Assembly: GCA_002796135.1 (NCBI GenBank)
Contig: PCWB01000037.1
Span: 1-51,425, forward strand
Origin: Candidatus Omnitrophica bacterium CG11_big_fil_rev_8_21_14_0_20_41_12
GTDB taxonomy: Bacteria > Omnitrophota > Gorgyraeia > Gygaellales > Profunditerraquicolaceae
Direction of reading: 5' to 3'
DNA length: 51,425 bases
In this document: piece by piece, positions 42,100-51,015 of the stretch
Layout: each line of letters starts with the position of its first letter
How positions within the stretch are numbered: the first letter of the stretch is position 1
Made by a program: the position numbers and the translations under genes
Notes under the pieces: generated by a model
Database searches by the model: none
Seen by the model: only the letters and a program-made list of their open reading frames with translations
Told to the model about the DNA's origin: nothing

Positions 42100-42543
42100 C
42101 TACCCTAAACACTTATTGCATGTCCCAAATATCTGTAACTTGTGTTTTAAGGGAACAAACCTATTCCTTCTTGCTAATTCATCTTGGAGTTTCTCAATTT
42201 CCGGATTTATTACTTCAATATAACTGCCGCATTTCAGGCAAACAAGGTGATCGTGATGCCCATGCCCATATTGATGTTCAAATCTGGATACGCCGTCTCC
42301 AAAGTCGATCTCATTACAAAGGCCGGCATCTTCCAACATCTTCATTGTCCTGTATACGGTAACATACCCTATTTTAGGATTCCTTCTTTTAACAATCGTA
42401 TATAATTCATCAACGGAAAGGTGTTTTTCTATCGACAGAAATACCCTCAGGATTACCTCTCTTTGCGGGGTATGCCTTAAACCTCTTTCTCGAATAAAAT
42501 TATCTAATATTTCAATCTCTCTTTTCATATCCGCGGAATTCAA
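42100..42543 (-). CDS. fur: Ferric uptake regulator (Fur family)
   Basis: The 147-residue protein has the winged-helix domain (RHTPQREVILRVF, VTVYRTMKMLEDAGL) and the Fur dimerisation/metal region with HGHHDHLVCLKCG and the C-terminal zinc pair CNKC. This pattern fits Fur or a close relative (PerR, Zur); the adjacent feo operon and shared operator favour an iron role. With Fe2+ bound, Fur represses its targets. A 23-bp near-perfect palindrome lies 10-32 bp upstream of its ATG, so it probably represses itself. It is transcribed in the same direction as the feo operon, with its stop 74 bp before the barrel gene start. Confidence 0.9.
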   Translation of the reverse strand: MNSADMKREIEILDNFIRERGLRHTPQREVILRVFLSIEKHLSVDELYTIVKRRNPKIGYVTVYRTMKMLEDAGLCNEIDFGDGVSRFEHQYGHGHHDHLVCLKCGSYIEVINPEIEKLQDELARRNRFVPLKHKLQIFGTCNKCLG

Positions 42544-42552
42544 CCAATTAGT

Positions 42553-42575
42553 TTATTGAAATTATATTTCAATAA
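42553..42575. promoter_or_regulatory. Fur autoregulatory operator
   Basis: TTATTGAAAT-TAT-ATTTCAATAA: perfect 10-3-10 palindrome, also a 7-1-7 Fur box (TGAAATT-A-TATTTCA). It is directly upstream of fur and shares TTGAAA-N5-TTTCAA with the feo operator. Confidence 0.75.
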
Positions 42576-42615
42576 TACACGGTTACATTTTTATTGTCAA
42601 GTAAATATTTTAATA

Positions 42616-43224
42616 TTATTTGATGTACTGCAAAATCCCTTGGTATATGCGTTTGGCAACAAGCTTATACCCGCGGGCGTTAGGATGGAGAAAATCGCTT
42701 TTCATCGCAGGATTCGTAATAATCTTACTTAAAACTACCGGAATAAATATCGCGCCTTTCTCATGTGCCAACTTTCTAAAGGCATTGCGGTATTCCTGAA
42801 AAAACATCCCGGAGCTGATATCCACTAAAGCAACCATTGCTCCTTTATCCTGGATACGGTCAATAATTATGCTTAAATTCTTTAATGTATCCTCCTTGGG
42901 GATCTTTTTAATAAAGTCATTCCCGCAAAATTCCACAATCACCAGGCGCGGGTCCTTGTCCAGGACATCATTTTGCAAGCGCTCTAAAGCTAAAAATGTA
43001 GTATCTCCGTCAACCCCGGCATTGATCACCGGCCTTGGCGTTAATTTCTGCAAATATGCCGGATAATCGTCCCCCGGAGCAACTCCATAGCCAAAAGTAA
43101 CGCTGTCTCCGAAACAAATAATGTTTTGGCCTTGACTGTTACGGTTTCTGATCTCCTGGCTCAGGCAGCCGGATAAAATAAAACTGACAATAATTAAACC
43201 GAGTTGTAATTTATTTCTGTCCAT
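42616..43224 (-). CDS. SGNH/GDSL hydrolase lipoprotein
   Basis: A 202-residue lipoprotein (signal IVSFILSGC, Cys near residue 20). Catalytic blocks of the SGNH superfamily: Ser in ICFGDSVTFGYGVAPG, Gly in VINAGVDGDT, Asn in VEFCGNDF, and Asp/His in KSDFLHPNARGY. The TAP/arylesterase-like subclass cleaves short acyl esters or lysophospholipids; substrate unknown. It lies 14 bp inside the end of rlmN, continuing the right-hand transcript, and it ends 73 bp before fur. Confidence 0.88.
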   Translation of the reverse strand: MDRNKLQLGLIIVSFILSGCLSQEIRNRNSQGQNIICFGDSVTFGYGVAPGDDYPAYLQKLTPRPVINAGVDGDTTFLALERLQNDVLDKDPRLVIVEFCGNDFIKKIPKEDTLKNLSIIIDRIQDKGAMVALVDISSGMFFQEYRNAFRKLAHEKGAIFIPVVLSKIITNPAMKSDFLHPNARGYKLVAKRIYQGILQYIK

Positions 43225-44242
43225 GCCTTAACCTCAACTGTCCACAGGCCGCGTCGATATCCTCGCCGCGTTCCTGCCTTAATGTAACATTAATTCCGGA
43301 TTTAAACAAATATTCTTTAAATGCCTCAATTTCCGGTTTTGACGCAGGCATGATTTTCAATTCAGGAACCGGGTTTGCCGGAATCAAGTTTACCTTGGCT
43401 AACCTTAAATCTTTCAAAAGGTTGACTAGTTCCTGCGCCGCATCTGTCCCGGAATTAAAATTCTTAATCAAAATATACTCAAAAGTAATCTGCCGGTTAG
43501 TTTTAGCAATATATTCATGACAGCATCTGATTAAGTCTTTAAGCGGGTATTTTTGATTCACCGGCATAACCTGCGAGCGCCTTTTATCGTCAGGAGCATG
43601 CAAAGATATGGAGAGCTCAATCTGCAAATCTTCAAGCGCCAGCCTCTCTATCCCCGGAATAATTCCGCTGGTCGAAATAGTGATCCTGCGGGCTCCGATA
43701 TTAAAAGCATCGCAGGAATTAATTATCCGGATTGATTTAAGCACGTTTTCATAATTATCCAGCGGCTCTCCAGTTCCCATAAATACAATATGCGTCAGGT
43801 CCGTGCCTTGTGTGTTATTTTTTAGATAAAGCACTTCATCCAAAATCTCCCCAGCTCTTAAATTACGCTTAAATCCGCCTAAACCACTGGCGCAGAACCG
43901 GCAGGAAAATTTACAACCTACCTGGGAAGAGATGCAGCCAGTAGACCGGCGGGCGGCCGGGATATTCACGGCTTCCACCAGGTTTTTATCCTCTAATTCA
44001 AAAAGAAATTTAGTAGTTCCGTCGCTAGACTTCTGCAGATCCGCAAGTTTAAGGCCCAGAATATAAAATTCTTCTCCTATCTTATTCCTTAAGGCCAGCG
44101 GCAGATTGCTCATACTGCTGAATTCAATAATCCCCTTTTGATAAATCCAACTAAATATCTGCTTGGCGTGATATTTGGGAAATCCGTAGGAAAGTAATTG
44201 ATCTTGCAGCTCTGCTAAAGCTAATTCCTTGATATCCTGCAT
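43211..44242 (-). CDS. rlmN: Dual-specificity rRNA/tRNA C2-A methyltransferase RlmN
   Basis: Start at ATG 44242 (MQDIKELALAELQDQLLSYG) avoids a long overlap with the ligase gene; about 343 residues. Radical SAM enzyme with CKFSCRFCASGLGGF (CxxxCxxC), GTGEPLDNYENVL, and the GAQQ-type C-terminus FIDAACGQL with the methyl-carrying Cys. It methylates A2503 of 23S rRNA and A37 of some tRNAs, raising fidelity. Each turnover releases 5'-deoxyadenosine and SAH. It is seven bases downstream of the acyl-CoA synthetase gene, so it is transcribed with the salvage-like operon. Confidence 0.94.
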   Translation of the reverse strand: MQDIKELALAELQDQLLSYGFPKYHAKQIFSWIYQKGIIEFSSMSNLPLALRNKIGEEFYILGLKLADLQKSSDGTTKFLFELEDKNLVEAVNIPAARRSTGCISSQVGCKFSCRFCASGLGGFKRNLRAGEILDEVLYLKNNTQGTDLTHIVFMGTGEPLDNYENVLKSIRIINSCDAFNIGARRITISTSGIIPGIERLALEDLQIELSISLHAPDDKRRSQVMPVNQKYPLKDLIRCCHEYIAKTNRQITFEYILIKNFNSGTDAAQELVNLLKDLRLAKVNLIPANPVPELKIMPASKPEIEAFKEYLFKSGINVTLRQERGEDIDAACGQLRLRHGQK

Positions 44243-44249
44243 AATAAGA

Positions 44250-45764
44250 CTAACTGCCTCTAAGCTGTCCTTTATCGATTTTACCTGCGCGGTTCTTAGG
44301 AAGTGAAGTGCGAAATTCAAAATAATACGGAATCTTAAAATGCGCCAGATGCTGGCGCAGGAAAAAACGCAGATCCTCTTCGGAAATACTTTTGCCTTCT
44401 TTAGCGACCAAAAATGCCTTGGGCACCTCGCCTCTTAATTTATCAGCTACCCCGATAACTGCGCTCTCTGCAATATCCGGATGCTTCTGCAGGCTGGCTT
44501 CCACCTCCGGTTCAAAAACAATCTCCCCGCCGACTTTAATCATCTCTTTTTTCCTGCCGACAATATAAAGAAAACCCTGCTCATCGAATCTACCGAGATC
44601 CCCGGTATGAAACCAGCCGTTGCGGATAGTTTCCCGGGTTAATTTTTCATCTTTAAAATAACCGTCGCAAACTACCCAGCTCTTAACCACCACTTCGCCT
44701 ACCGCCCCGCAACTTAACTCCTGATCATTATCCGAAAATATCTTTACCTGGATCCAGGGAGCAGCTCGTCCCACGCTTTCCACGTTTTCCGACCCCATCG
44801 GCAAAACCACCGTCGGAGCATTGGTCTCAGTTAAACCCCAACCGTTTAACAAGCTGGCTTTAGGGCAGAACTGGTGAAATCGACGTAAAGCATCCGGAGA
44901 GTTCGAGGCTCCAAAGGTCACGATCCAGCGCAGGCTGGACAGGTCAAATGTCTCAAACTCTTTTAACTGCAGGAGGGCATAGTACATCGAAGGAACGATC
45001 CAGAAAAAATTAACTTTATAATTCTGCACGTTCTTTAAAAAATCAAGCGGCATAAAACGTTCCATTAAAATAATCTTTAAACCAAAAGAGATCATATTCT
45101 GGATATAAATCAAGCCTCCTAAATGCGAAAACGGCAGGGCGCAGAGCGCGGTATCTTTTGAGCTTAAATCTGAATTTACAAAAAAAAACATGGATTTCGG
45201 CGGAGCATCCAACTGGGCGTAATTGATCAAAACGCCTTTGGGTTTACCGGTAGTGCCTGAAGTATAAAAAATAATCGCGTAATCTTTTTCATTGATTTTG
45301 GCATCGGGGCAACGATCATTGCCTTCTTTCAAAAGTTCTTCAAAACTTAAACCTTCATTATTTCCCGATTGGCAGGAGATAATGTTCTTTAATAAAGGAA
45401 GTTTTGCCTGAAGGCTGGTAAATGAAATATTGGCTTTGTGTTTAGTGATCAGAATTTTGGTTTCGGAATGCTCCAGGCAGGAAACTATTTCATCTTCGGT
45501 GAGCATAAAATCTAAAGGCACACAACAGGCACCAATTGACCAGATAGCCAGATAGCTAATAATATACTCCGGCCAATTAGGCAAATAAATTGCAATTTTA
45601 TCGCCAGGGTTTACCCCCAGCTTTAACAGGCTCTGGCTAAAAGATAAGACTTTATCTCTTAACTGGTTAAAAGAAAGCTCCTGCTGGCGTTCCTTGCGGA
45701 AAACAATCGCCGGATTTTCTCCGTATTTTCTTGCGCATTGTTCTAAAACATTATAGACATTCAT
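44250..45764 (-). CDS. AMP-forming acyl-CoA synthetase
   Basis: A 504-residue ANL-family enzyme. The adenylation P-loop is IFYTSGTTGKPKGVLI (~residue 170), followed by LLNGWGLTETNAP, the hinge-type GWFHTGDLGRFDEQG and FLYIVGRKKEMIKVGGE, and the C-terminal lysine in KNRAGKIDKGQLRG. It activates a carboxylic acid to the CoA thioester using ATP. Substrate chain length is not readable. It is directly after the aldehyde dehydrogenase gene (1-bp gap), so the acid produced there is its likely substrate. Confidence 0.88.
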   Translation of the reverse strand: MNVYNVLEQCARKYGENPAIVFRKERQQELSFNQLRDKVLSFSQSLLKLGVNPGDKIAIYLPNWPEYIISYLAIWSIGACCVPLDFMLTEDEIVSCLEHSETKILITKHKANISFTSLQAKLPLLKNIISCQSGNNEGLSFEELLKEGNDRCPDAKINEKDYAIIFYTSGTTGKPKGVLINYAQLDAPPKSMFFFVNSDLSSKDTALCALPFSHLGGLIYIQNMISFGLKIILMERFMPLDFLKNVQNYKVNFFWIVPSMYYALLQLKEFETFDLSSLRWIVTFGASNSPDALRRFHQFCPKASLLNGWGLTETNAPTVVLPMGSENVESVGRAAPWIQVKIFSDNDQELSCGAVGEVVVKSWVVCDGYFKDEKLTRETIRNGWFHTGDLGRFDEQGFLYIVGRKKEMIKVGGEIVFEPEVEASLQKHPDIAESAVIGVADKLRGEVPKAFLVAKEGKSISEEDLRFFLRQHLAHFKIPYYFEFRTSLPKNRAGKIDKGQLRGS

Positions 45765-47252
45765 TTAAAACCCATACCAATAATTAACCAGAGGTTTACC
45801 ATCAGGAGATTTATCGATAATTATATTTTTTAAACGGGTGTACTCCAGGAATCCTTCACGGCCAAGCTCTTTACCGAATCCACTCTGCTTAAAACCACCA
45901 TAAGGAAGTTGATTATAAAACATACCATAAGTATTGATCCAGACAGTTCCGGCATTAATTTTTCCGGCCACATCCTGTGCCAAAAATAAATCCTTGGTCC
46001 AAATACAGGCAGCCAGAGCAAAATCAACGCTATTGGCTAAAGTTACCGCCTCATCCGATCCGGAAAACTTATGAATCAAAACTACCGGGCCGAAAACTTC
46101 TTCTTTAAATATATGCGAGTGCGCCCCTACATCGATTAAAACCGTAGGCTCAAAAAAATAACCGTTTTTTAACTCCGCATTTTCCGGAATTTTCCCGCCG
46201 CAGATAACCTTGCCTCCCTCAGCTTTTGCCTTATCAATATAAGCGATAATTTTTTTGCGCTGCGCATCGCTGATTAACGGGCCCATCTGAGTTTGAAAAT
46301 TATCCGCCAATCCCAACTTTATGCGTTTGGCCTTTTCGATAAAACTTGCCAGAAATTTATCATAAATCCCCTCTTGCACAAAAATCCTCGACATCGCCGT
46401 GCACATCTGGCCCTGATTTAGAAAAATAGAAGTAAGCGAACTGTTTACTGCAACCTCAATATCAACATCATTAAATATTAAGCTGGCTGATTTACCCCCA
46501 AGCTCCATAATCGACTTTTTTACATGTTTAGAGGAATACTGCAGAATCTGCCTGCCGGTTTCATTGCTGCCGGTAAATGAGATCATGTCTACGCGTTTAT
46601 CCGCACAAAGCTCCTCACCGATTTTTGCGCCGGTGCCGTTAATCACATTAACCACTCCGGCGGGAAGGCCGGCATTATGGATAATTTTTGCCAACTCCAA
46701 AGCAGTAAGCGGAGTAAAACTGGAGGGCTTGAGAATAATTACATTGCCTGCAGCTAAAGCCGAAGCTAATTTCCAGCAGGTAATTAAAAGCGGATAATTC
46801 CAAGGCACGATCAAAACTACCACTCCCATAGGCTCAGGGATTAATATTGCTTTAGCATCATCTAAAATACTTAACTTTTCATCACCGAGATAATCAATAA
46901 AATTATCAGCCATAAACTCAAAAGTCTTGGCGCTGGATGGAATATCCATAAAAGTAGTTTCTTTGATCGGCTTACCGGTATTTTGCATCTCTAATTGCGC
47001 AAGTTCAGATGCGTTATCTAAAATACCTTGAGCGATTTTTGCGATAAACTCCCGGCGCTGGAGCAAAGAAAATTGCGGCCAGGGGCCATGATCAAAAGCT
47101 TCTCGTGCAGCAGATAAAGCCAGCTCTACTTCTTTGGTTGAGGCAAGCGAAGCCTCGGCAATTACTTTGCCTGTCGAAGGATTAAGGATATTCTGCTTTT
47201 CAGAAGTTTCGATAAATTGACCGTTAATATAAAGCGGGCATTTTAAATTCAT
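45765..47252 (-). CDS. NAD(P)-dependent aldehyde dehydrogenase
   Basis: The 495-residue protein is a non-acylating ALDH. Cofactor-binding segments: IVPWNYPLLITCWKLASALA and VISFTGSNETGRQI-like FTGS. Catalytic Glu is in MELGGKSASLIF and catalytic Cys in NQGQMCTAMSRIF; KEEVFGPVV closes the domain. It oxidises an aldehyde to the acid. It is placed between alcohol dehydrogenase and acyl-CoA synthetase, giving an aldehyde to acid to acyl-CoA branch for the aldehyde released by the upstream aldolase. The substrate range of the family includes acetaldehyde, glycolaldehyde, betaine aldehyde and others; not determined here. Confidence 0.92.
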   Translation of the reverse strand: MNLKCPLYINGQFIETSEKQNILNPSTGKVIAEASLASTKEVELALSAAREAFDHGPWPQFSLLQRREFIAKIAQGILDNASELAQLEMQNTGKPIKETTFMDIPSSAKTFEFMADNFIDYLGDEKLSILDDAKAILIPEPMGVVVLIVPWNYPLLITCWKLASALAAGNVIILKPSSFTPLTALELAKIIHNAGLPAGVVNVINGTGAKIGEELCADKRVDMISFTGSNETGRQILQYSSKHVKKSIMELGGKSASLIFNDVDIEVAVNSSLTSIFLNQGQMCTAMSRIFVQEGIYDKFLASFIEKAKRIKLGLADNFQTQMGPLISDAQRKKIIAYIDKAKAEGGKVICGGKIPENAELKNGYFFEPTVLIDVGAHSHIFKEEVFGPVVLIHKFSGSDEAVTLANSVDFALAACIWTKDLFLAQDVAGKINAGTVWINTYGMFYNQLPYGGFKQSGFGKELGREGFLEYTRLKNIIIDKSPDGKPLVNYWYGF

Positions 47253-47253
47253 T

Positions 47254-48276
47254 CTATTTGGTCTCCAAAATTACCTTGATACAATCTTTTGCTTCGGCTA
47301 CCAATTTAAAACCTAAACCTGCATCTTTGAGATTAAGCCGATGGGTAATTAATTTTTTTACCGAAATTTTACCGGTTTCAAGAAGCTCAAGCGCCTGGGT
47401 CTCATCAAGCGGGCTTGCTCCGTAAGAATGCATTATTTTTATGCTCTGGCGCCAGAATTCGTTTACCGGAACCGGCAAAGTTACTCCCGGATCAGTTGCG
47501 GCAAAACACATGATCGTCCCTGCGCGCTCAACTAAAGCAAGGCCCTGATGAAAAGCCGAGAGTGCTCCGGTGCAAATAATCACCTGATCTGCAAGCCTGC
47601 CAACATTCTCCTTGCGTAAAACAGAAACTAAATCATCCTTGGCATTGATTACTAAATCAGCACCTAATTCTTTGGCTATTTTTAACCGATATTCATTAAT
47701 ATCGGTTAAAACAATCCGGGCTGCCTTATTCACACGCGCCAAGAGAAGATGCAATAAACCGGATATTCCTGCTCCTAAAATCAATACAGTCTGGCCCTCT
47801 TTAATATCAGAGATCCTTTGCCCGCGTAAAACACAACCTAAGGGCTCGATAAAAGTACCTTCTTCAAATGAAATATTTTCCGGCAGCATAAACATGCCGC
47901 GCTCGATATTGATTGCCGGTACGCGGATATATTCCGAGAACCCGCCCGGATAAAAATTTGTGCTCTGCAGTGTCTGACAAACCGTATGATTACCGGCCAA
48001 GCAATAGCGGCAACCATTACAAGGAACGTGATGGGCAACAAAAACCCGGTCTCCGGCCTTAAATTTCTTAACCTTGCTGCCGCACTTTGCAATTACTCCG
48101 GTTACCTCATGCCCCAAAACCAGTGGCGCTTTTTTTACGCGGTACCACTCCAAAACATCGCTCCCGCAAATACCGCTGGCTTTTACCTGAAGCAAAATCT
48201 CATCATCGGCAATTTCAGGTATCGGCTGCTCCTGAATTCTGATATCACGGTTGTTGTAGTAAACTGCTACTTGCAT
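47254..48276 (-). CDS. Zinc-dependent medium-chain alcohol dehydrogenase
   Basis: A 340-residue MDR dehydrogenase. Catalytic zinc ligands: Cys in ASGICGSDVLEWY and His in VLGHEVTGVIAKCGSKV. The structural zinc site keeps four cysteines in CNGCRYCLAGNHTVC. The NAD(P) fold has VLILGAGISGLLHL. It may reduce the aldehyde made by the aldolase or oxidise a polyol; neighbour context suggests aldehyde detoxification. It overlaps the LsrF-type gene stop by one base. Confidence 0.9.
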   Translation of the reverse strand: MQVAVYYNNRDIRIQEQPIPEIADDEILLQVKASGICGSDVLEWYRVKKAPLVLGHEVTGVIAKCGSKVKKFKAGDRVFVAHHVPCNGCRYCLAGNHTVCQTLQSTNFYPGGFSEYIRVPAINIERGMFMLPENISFEEGTFIEPLGCVLRGQRISDIKEGQTVLILGAGISGLLHLLLARVNKAARIVLTDINEYRLKIAKELGADLVINAKDDLVSVLRKENVGRLADQVIICTGALSAFHQGLALVERAGTIMCFAATDPGVTLPVPVNEFWRQSIKIMHSYGASPLDETQALELLETGKISVKKLITHRLNLKDAGLGFKLVAEAKDCIKVILETK

Positions 48277-49076
48277 TATTTTTTAGATTTTGTAGCGTTA
48301 AATATTTTCTGCGCCTCTGAAACATCCGCCTTCTTATGTATGATCGCTTGCAAAGCAACAGCCATCGCCTCAGGATACAAAGACTGCCAGACATTCCTGC
48401 CTAAGTTTATTCCGATCGCACCATTTTGCATCCCGTCATAAACAAATTCAAAAACCTCTTTTTCGGTTGAGCATTTGGGCCCGCCGGCGATCACTACCGG
48501 AACAGGGCAGGATCTAACTACTTTATCAAAATCTTTTTCGCACCAATAGGTTTTAACAATACGAGCGCCTAATTCTGCGGCAATGCGGCAGGCTAACCCC
48601 AAATAACGCGCATCGCGCTTATCAAGTTCCCTGCCTACGGCAGTTACTGCCATTACCGGGATGCCGTAACCCTCGCACTCATTCACCAGCTTACTTAGAT
48701 TCATCAAAGTTTGGTTTTCATATTTACTACCTATAAAAACTGAAAGTCCCACTGCCGAAGCATTCAAGCGGATAATCTCTTCAATAGAAGTAGTCAGCCC
48801 TTCATTTGCTAAATCTTCGCCAACCATGCTCGTTCCTCCGGAAACCCGTAAAATTATCGGCGCCTCTAAATTGGCGTTGATCGCCGAACGCAATACTCCG
48901 CGGGTTACAAACAAACCGTCACAATATTTTATAATATCTTTGATGGTTTCATTGGGCTTCTCTAATCCGCTGGTCGGCCCCTGAAAATAACCATGATCGA
49001 CAGGCATAAAAAAACAGTGTCCGTCGGGTTTAATCAATCTGCTCAAACGGTTCTTCATTCCCCAATCCATACGCAC
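48276..49076 (-). CDS. LsrF-type 3-hydroxy-2,4-pentadione phosphate thiolase/aldolase
   Basis: The 266-residue (beta/alpha)8 protein strongly resembles E. coli LsrF throughout: DWGMKNRLSRLIKPDG, PVDHGYFQGPTSGLE, LFVTRGVLRS, and the Schiff-base lysine in RIVKTYWCEKDF (~residue 175) followed by PVPVVIAGGPKCS. LsrF thiolyses P-HPD, the AI-2-derived C5 diketone phosphate, to DHAP and acetyl-CoA. FbaB/DeoC-type aldolases are relatives, and an aldolase role on another ketose phosphate cannot be excluded. No lsrACDBFGEK genes are in the window. Six bases from the class II aldolase gene. Confidence 0.82.
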   Translation of the reverse strand: MRMDWGMKNRLSRLIKPDGHCFFMPVDHGYFQGPTSGLEKPNETIKDIIKYCDGLFVTRGVLRSAINANLEAPIILRVSGGTSMVGEDLANEGLTTSIEEIIRLNASAVGLSVFIGSKYENQTLMNLSKLVNECEGYGIPVMAVTAVGRELDKRDARYLGLACRIAAELGARIVKTYWCEKDFDKVVRSCPVPVVIAGGPKCSTEKEVFEFVYDGMQNGAIGINLGRNVWQSLYPEAMAVALQAIIHKKADVSEAQKIFNATKSKK

Positions 49077-49082
49077 CTCCGA

Positions 49083-50087
49083 TTAATTTTTAATTCTCAC
49101 CTGTTTAAATAATTCAAATAACCTGCTAAAAGGAATATACCATTTAGAAAGTTGGCCCAGCTGGCCGCTTAATTTCATCTTCCCCTGCGTCACTGCCACA
49201 AACGAATCCAGCTTACCTAAAAATACCTGCTCCCAAACGCTAGCCGGGGCAGAAATCACAAAAGGGGCATCGCTGTCAGTATCGAGCTTCACAATTTTGC
49301 CTTTTTCAAAATTAAATTTATAAACATCGCTAGTATCATCAAGCTTAATCGCTAATTTTACCGTCAGATTCAACTCTTTGCCTTTTTGAGCAATAAATTC
49401 ATCCTGATTAACCAGGTCCACGATTGCCTGAATATGCTCTCTGGAAAACATAGTATAGACATCAGTACTGGCTAAATCCTCTTTTAAAGTTTTATCTAAA
49501 TTATCAAGAATATCTTTTTTAAATAACCGGGCAACTGCAGCCATCTTTACCGCGTCTTCTAAAGTTTCAATTAAACTCAGGGCGGCTTTAAAATTATTGG
49601 CTACGCAAACAACACCATGATTCTTTAAAACTACCAAGTTGCTCGTCTTTAAAGCCTCAACCACTGCTTCCGGCTTGCTTACTGCAGGAGTTTCCTGCGG
49701 AATAACCGGGATATTCCCCAAATAAACTTTACTTTCAAAGGTAAGCGTCGCTAGATCAGAATAAACCGCAAAATAAGCATTGGCTAAAACCGGATGACAG
49801 TGAATGATAACCCTATCCGTCAAGATCTCATGTATCAGCCGATGTAAAGGAAATTCAGAAGTCAGGCGTTTATTTGCCAAGTCCTGCTGATTGTGCAGGT
49901 CTACCTTAATAATATCCCCGCTCTTTAGATTCCCTAATACCGAACCTGTCATAGTAATCAGAATCCGGCCTTCGCCTAAACTAGCGCTGACATTTCCGGA
50001 GCTTCCGGCTGCCAGGTGCAGTGCATGCAGTTTTTTGCCGCAATCAATTATTGCTTTTTTTATTTTTCGTTCTTTTCCCAGGATCAT
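49083..50087 (-). CDS. Class II aldolase fused to SCP2-like lipid-binding domain
   Basis: A 334-residue two-domain protein. Residues 1-~205 are a fuculose/ribulose-phosphate-type aldolase: phosphate loop AGSSGNVSAS, general base Glu78 in TSEFPLH, zinc ligands His96 and His98 in HCHP, and His157 in LKNHGVV. These match FucA Glu73/His92/His94/His155. After a helix, residues ~235-325 match the SCP2 sterol-carrier fold (TVKLAIKLDD, VYKFNFEKGKIVKLD, ASVWEQVFLGKLD, TQGKMKLSGQLGQL). Class II aldolases cleave ketose-1-phosphates to DHAP and an aldehyde. The fused lipid-binding domain is unusual and may bind a hydrophobic aldehyde or membrane lipid. Confidence 0.85.
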   Translation of the reverse strand: MILGKERKIKKAIIDCGKKLHALHLAAGSSGNVSASLGEGRILITMTGSVLGNLKSGDIIKVDLHNQQDLANKRLTSEFPLHRLIHEILTDRVIIHCHPVLANAYFAVYSDLATLTFESKVYLGNIPVIPQETPAVSKPEAVVEALKTSNLVVLKNHGVVCVANNFKAALSLIETLEDAVKMAAVARLFKKDILDNLDKTLKEDLASTDVYTMFSREHIQAIVDLVNQDEFIAQKGKELNLTVKLAIKLDDTSDVYKFNFEKGKIVKLDTDSDAPFVISAPASVWEQVFLGKLDSFVAVTQGKMKLSGQLGQLSKWYIPFSRLFELFKQVRIKN

Positions 50088-50090
50088 TTT

Positions 50091-51005
50091 TTAGACCTCT
50101 AAATATATGTGTTTAGTGATTAATTTTGCCGGCGTAACGTCAAAAGCCGGATAATACGCTTTAACTTCTTTAGGCGCTAAATGGAGGCCCTGATAAATCT
50201 TTAATTCATCCGGCGGACGGATCTCGATCTTAATTTCTTTGCCGCTTTTTAATTTCGATGCCGGCGGGCACAGAACATAAAAGGGAATCTTAAAATATTT
50301 AGCAACTACCGCAATCTGATAGGTGCCGATTTTATTGGCAATGTCGCCGTTTTGGGTCAAGTGGTCTGCCCCGACGATAATTTTAGTCACTTTACCTAAT
50401 GATAATAAATACGCCACCATATTATCGGTGATAATCGTAACGTCAAATCCCGCGCGCATAATCTCCCAAGCAGTAAGCCGGGAACCTTGTAGATAGGGAC
50501 GGGTTTCCGTAACATAAAAACTGGCTTTTTTGCCCTGCTCTTTGGCAAACTCAGCAATCAATGGCATCAATCCGCTGACATTACAGTGTGTCAGGATGAC
50601 ATCACCATTTTTAAGCAGCTTGGCTGTTTCTTTTGCTTGCTCAATACGTTTACCCTTAAGCATCTCCAAAAATCCTAAGGTACTTTTCTCAAGCGGCGCC
50701 CCCTGCTTCTGCCAACCCAAAACCATATCGGTTAGGAATTTAAAGGAGAGCGTCGGCCGGGTAACGTTAATCGCCTGGGCAACTTTAGCTAAATTTTTGT
50801 GCTGGCGATTACTTAAAATAAATGTGTACATTACCAGAAGCACCTGGCCTACGGCGCGGGTCTTCATCTCTTTAATCGCCCTGCAGGCATCGAGGTAATT
50901 TTTGGCTTTTAGATAAACTAACTTTTGCGGCAGTTTAGTTTCATCTAAAATATAAATGACATTGCCTCTTAACTGTATCGGCCAGAATAACGGAGAAAAT
51001 TTCAT
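50091..51005 (-). CDS. MtnA/eIF2B-type sugar-1-phosphate isomerase
   Basis: A 304-residue protein of the MtnA/eIF2B-like isomerase family. Conserved core: ILTHCNVSGL (catalytic Cys ~141), VTETRPYLQGSRLTAWEIMR, TIITDNMVAYLL, VGADHLTQNGDIANKIGT (catalytic Asp ~214), KIPFYVLCPP. Members isomerise methylthioribose-1-P, 5-deoxyribose-1-P, ribose-1-P or ribose-1,5-bisphosphate to the ketose. The phosphate-binding RGAPAIG loop of MtnA is changed to RAVGQVL near residue 50, so the natural substrate may differ. It is shorter than MtnA (about 350). It lies between the aldolase (3 bp) and the phosphorylase. Confidence 0.85.
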   Translation of the reverse strand: MKFSPLFWPIQLRGNVIYILDETKLPQKLVYLKAKNYLDACRAIKEMKTRAVGQVLLVMYTFILSNRQHKNLAKVAQAINVTRPTLSFKFLTDMVLGWQKQGAPLEKSTLGFLEMLKGKRIEQAKETAKLLKNGDVILTHCNVSGLMPLIAEFAKEQGKKASFYVTETRPYLQGSRLTAWEIMRAGFDVTIITDNMVAYLLSLGKVTKIIVGADHLTQNGDIANKIGTYQIAVVAKYFKIPFYVLCPPASKLKSGKEIKIEIRPPDELKIYQGLHLAPKEVKAYYPAFDVTPAKLITKHIYLEV

Positions 51006-51015
51006 ATTCGTTTAC

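Noticed and set aside
48276-49076. AI-2 (Lsr) quorum-signal degradation operon
   Set aside because: Only an LsrF-like protein is present; no lsrK, lsrG, lsrR or ABC transporter genes are in the window, and neighbours fit pentose-phosphate cleavage better.
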